In this document: piece after piece, positions 6,581 through 8,151 of the stretch | How positions within the stretch are numbered: position 1 is the stretch's first letter | How the letters are laid out: each line of letters opens with the position of its first letter | NCBI GenBank assembly: GCA_021737205.1 | Contig: JAIPEK010000091.1 | Location: forward strand, 1 to 8,151 | Direction: 5' to 3' | Length of the DNA: 8,151 nucleotides | DNA from: Desulfarculaceae bacterium | Lineage (GTDB): Bacteria > Desulfobacterota > Desulfobacteria > Desulfobacterales > Desulfobacteraceae | Position numbers and translations under genes: made by a program | The notes under the pieces: model-generated | Database searches by the model: none | Seen by the model: only the letters and a program-made list of their open reading frames with translations | Told to the model about the DNA's origin: nothing

Positions 6581-7930
6581 ATGAGTGAGTTTTCCATACT
6601 GGTGGTGGATGATGAAGAGGCCATGAGAAAATCCCTTGCTGCATGGCTGAAAAAGGAAGGGTATCGCGTGGATCTGGCCGGTTCCGGGGCCGAGGCGCTG
6701 AAGAAAATTGCAAAAAGCCCCTTTTCCCTGATTCTTCTTGATATCAAGATGCCGGGGATGGACGGACTCGAGCTTCTGTCCAGGATAAAAGAGGACGATT
6801 CGAAGATCATGGTGGTCATGATCACGGCATACGGTTCCATCGATTCAGCTGTACATGCCATGAAAAACGGGGCGAACGACTATCTTCTGAAACCCTTTGA
6901 TCCGGAAGAGCTGTTGCTTTTAATTGCCAAGCTTTGCAAACAAAAAAAGATGCAGGACGAAAATATCATGCTCAAAGAGCGTCTTGTCCGGCATGAGGAA
7001 AGCAGACTGGACGATCTGCTCGGACAGAGCCGCCGGATGCGGAATGTGTTCGAGCAGATCGAGGATCTGGCCGGTATCGATACCCCCGTGCTGATCACGG
7101 GAGAGACCGGCACCGGAAAGGAGCTTGCGGCCCGGGCCGTCCATACACGGAGTGAAAGGTATGCAGGGCCTTTCGTTCCGATCAACTGCGGATCCGTGAG
7201 CCGGCCTCTTCTGGAAAGCGAATTGTTCGGCCACGAAAAAGGGGCGTTTACAGGGGCGGTGCAGGCCAAAAGAGGGCGGATTGAAATGGCGAATGCAGGG
7301 ACCCTGTTTCTTGATGAAGTCGGCGAAATTTCCGTGGAGATGCAGGTGAACCTGTTGAGGGTTCTGGAGAAAGGCACGTTTACAAGGCTGGGCGGCACCC
7401 GTGAGTTGTCCGGTGATTTCAGACTGGTGTGCGCCACACACCAGGATCTTGAAGCGCTTATGAGTACCGGTGCGTTCCGCCACGATTTTTATTTCCGGAT
7501 AAACGTGATCAATGTAGAAATTCCGCCCTTGAGGGAAAGGCGGGACGATATACCGCTTCTGGCCTATCATTTTCTGAAAAAATTTGCCGGGGAGCTTGGG
7601 AAAAATGTGGACCGGATTTCCGATGATGCCCTTGCCCTTTTGAAAAATTATGACTGGCCGGGCAATGTCAGGGAGCTTAAAAACGTGATGGAGCGGGCCG
7701 TGGTCCTGAATCGTTCCGGCGGGGTGGGAAAGGAGGATCTGACGTTTCTTTCAGGGAGTGAGCACTCTTTTACCACGGGTGACAGCCTCAGGGAGGTGGA
7801 ATCGAACCATATCAGGAAAATTCTGGGGGAAAACAACTGGAACATTTCAAAATCGGCTGAGATACTCGGGATCGACAGAGGAACCCTTTCCAGAAAAATC
7901 AGAACCTACGGCGTTACAAAAGACGGATGA
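6581..7930 (+). CDS. NtrC-family sigma-54-dependent response regulator
   Basis: This 449-residue activator is complete. The receiver domain (1-120) has D10-D11, phospho-acceptor D54 in LLDIKMPG, T82 and K104. The AAA+ domain (about 145-375) has Walker A GETGTGK (174-180), the sigma-54 contact loop GAFTGA (221-226), Walker B TLFLDE (241-246), and the conserved tail DWPGNVRELKN (358-368). A Fis-type helix-turn-helix closes the protein (about 405-445: NISKSAEILGIDRGTLSRKI). With GAFTGA intact it should open sigma-54 promoters when phosphorylated by the preceding kinase. A GTG at 6566, overlapping the kinase stop as GTGA, would add five residues (MRPKF) and is a real alternative; ATG 6581 was preferred because the receiver fold normally starts a few residues before its first strand. 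The target promoters are not evident in the window. Confidence 0.95.
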   Translation: MSEFSILVVDDEEAMRKSLAAWLKKEGYRVDLAGSGAEALKKIAKSPFSLILLDIKMPGMDGLELLSRIKEDDSKIMVVMITAYGSIDSAVHAMKNGANDYLLKPFDPEELLLLIAKLCKQKKMQDENIMLKERLVRHEESRLDDLLGQSRRMRNVFEQIEDLAGIDTPVLITGETGTGKELAARAVHTRSERYAGPFVPINCGSVSRPLLESELFGHEKGAFTGAVQAKRGRIEMANAGTLFLDEVGEISVEMQVNLLRVLEKGTFTRLGGTRELSGDFRLVCATHQDLEALMSTGAFRHDFYFRINVINVEIPPLRERRDDIPLLAYHFLKKFAGELGKNVDRISDDALALLKNYDWPGNVRELKNVMERAVVLNRSGGVGKEDLTFLSGSEHSFTTGDSLREVESNHIRKILGENNWNISKSAEILGIDRGTLSRKIRTYGVTKDG

Positions 7931-8151
7931 AGCAAATAACGCAAACGGACGGAACATCTGCGCCCCCCCGTGTATGTATCACTCCTCTGGGAATCGTGGA
8001 TGAAACCGCAGTGAGGGTGGCAGCGGCTCATATCCAGATGATGTTCAATCTGTACGTGGACATTGAACCCGGTCTTAAATGCCCGGAATATACGGCCCTG
8101 CATGCACGGTGCCAGTACGATGCAGCCCGTCTTGTCGAGTTTCTGGCCGAA
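7927..8151 (+). CDS. amzA: Probable archaemetzincin zinc metalloprotease, N-terminal part cut by the window edge
   Basis: An open frame starts at ATG 7927, overlapping the regulator's stop as ATGA, and runs without a stop for 75 codons to the end of the window. The translation has the look of an archaemetzincin N-terminus: a short strand ending in PLG (VCITPLGIVD, 16-25), a helix, a strand NLYVDIEP (41-48), and the marked ALHARCQYDAARLVEFL segment (57-73), which matches the R-x-QY motif before a helix in this family. Archaemetzincins are small soluble zinc peptidases of unclear physiological role. The catalytic HExxH motif lies beyond the edge, so the identity and intactness are unproven. The start overlap implies translation coupled to the sigma-54 regulator. 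Confidence 0.65.
   Translation, partial: MKQITQTDGTSAPPRVCITPLGIVDETAVRVAAAHIQMMFNLYVDIEPGLKCPEYTALHARCQYDAARLVEFLAE

Noticed and set aside
7084..7101. CCCGTG-N5-CACGGG inverted repeat in the regulator gene
   Set aside because: A 6-bp stem within the Walker A coding region is within chance expectation.

Overview
The window looks like chromosomal DNA of an anaerobic Desulfobacterota-type bacterium (Desulfobacteraceae or a relative). This is an inference from several features: the 5S rRNA sequence, a sigma-54 response regulator paired with a Rossmann-PAS histidine kinase of a style I associate with that group, small periplasmic c-type cytochromes, and a mixed, roughly balanced base composition. 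No marker fixes the species.

Left part (1-1664). The window opens with the 3' end of a ribosomal RNA operon: a complete 5S rRNA, followed by a strong hairpin with U-runs on both sides. The same hairpin ends a converging minus-strand gene set. That set, read right to left, encodes a 48-residue single-span membrane protein, a DUF2231 membrane protein fused to a cytochrome c domain, and an exported cytochrome P460-type monohaem protein. The three genes are closely spaced and probably form one transcript serving periplasmic redox or nitrogen-oxide chemistry. The fusion gene carries two long perfect inverted repeats (26 bp and 29 bp) inside its coding sequence, the most unexpected structure in the window.

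Middle (1665-3135). An AT-rich gap of about 390 bp separates the divergent gene sets; it has one short hairpin and no convincing gene. A YitT/DUF161-DUF2179 membrane protein follows on the plus strand.

Right part (3136-8151), all plus strand. A TTG-started EAL-CBS-GGDEF protein (cyclic di-GMP turnover) is followed after 74 bp by a soluble histidine kinase with an N-terminal nucleotide-binding-like Rossmann domain and a cysteine-bearing PAS domain. It overlaps or abuts a complete NtrC-family sigma-54 activator. The activator's stop overlaps (ATGA) the start of a gene cut by the window edge, whose first 75 residues look like an archaemetzincin metalloprotease. Kinase, regulator and protease candidate probably share a transcript. 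The likely picture is a cytoplasmic redox or metabolite-sensing two-component system driving sigma-54 promoters that lie outside this window, since no convincing -24/-12 site was seen here.
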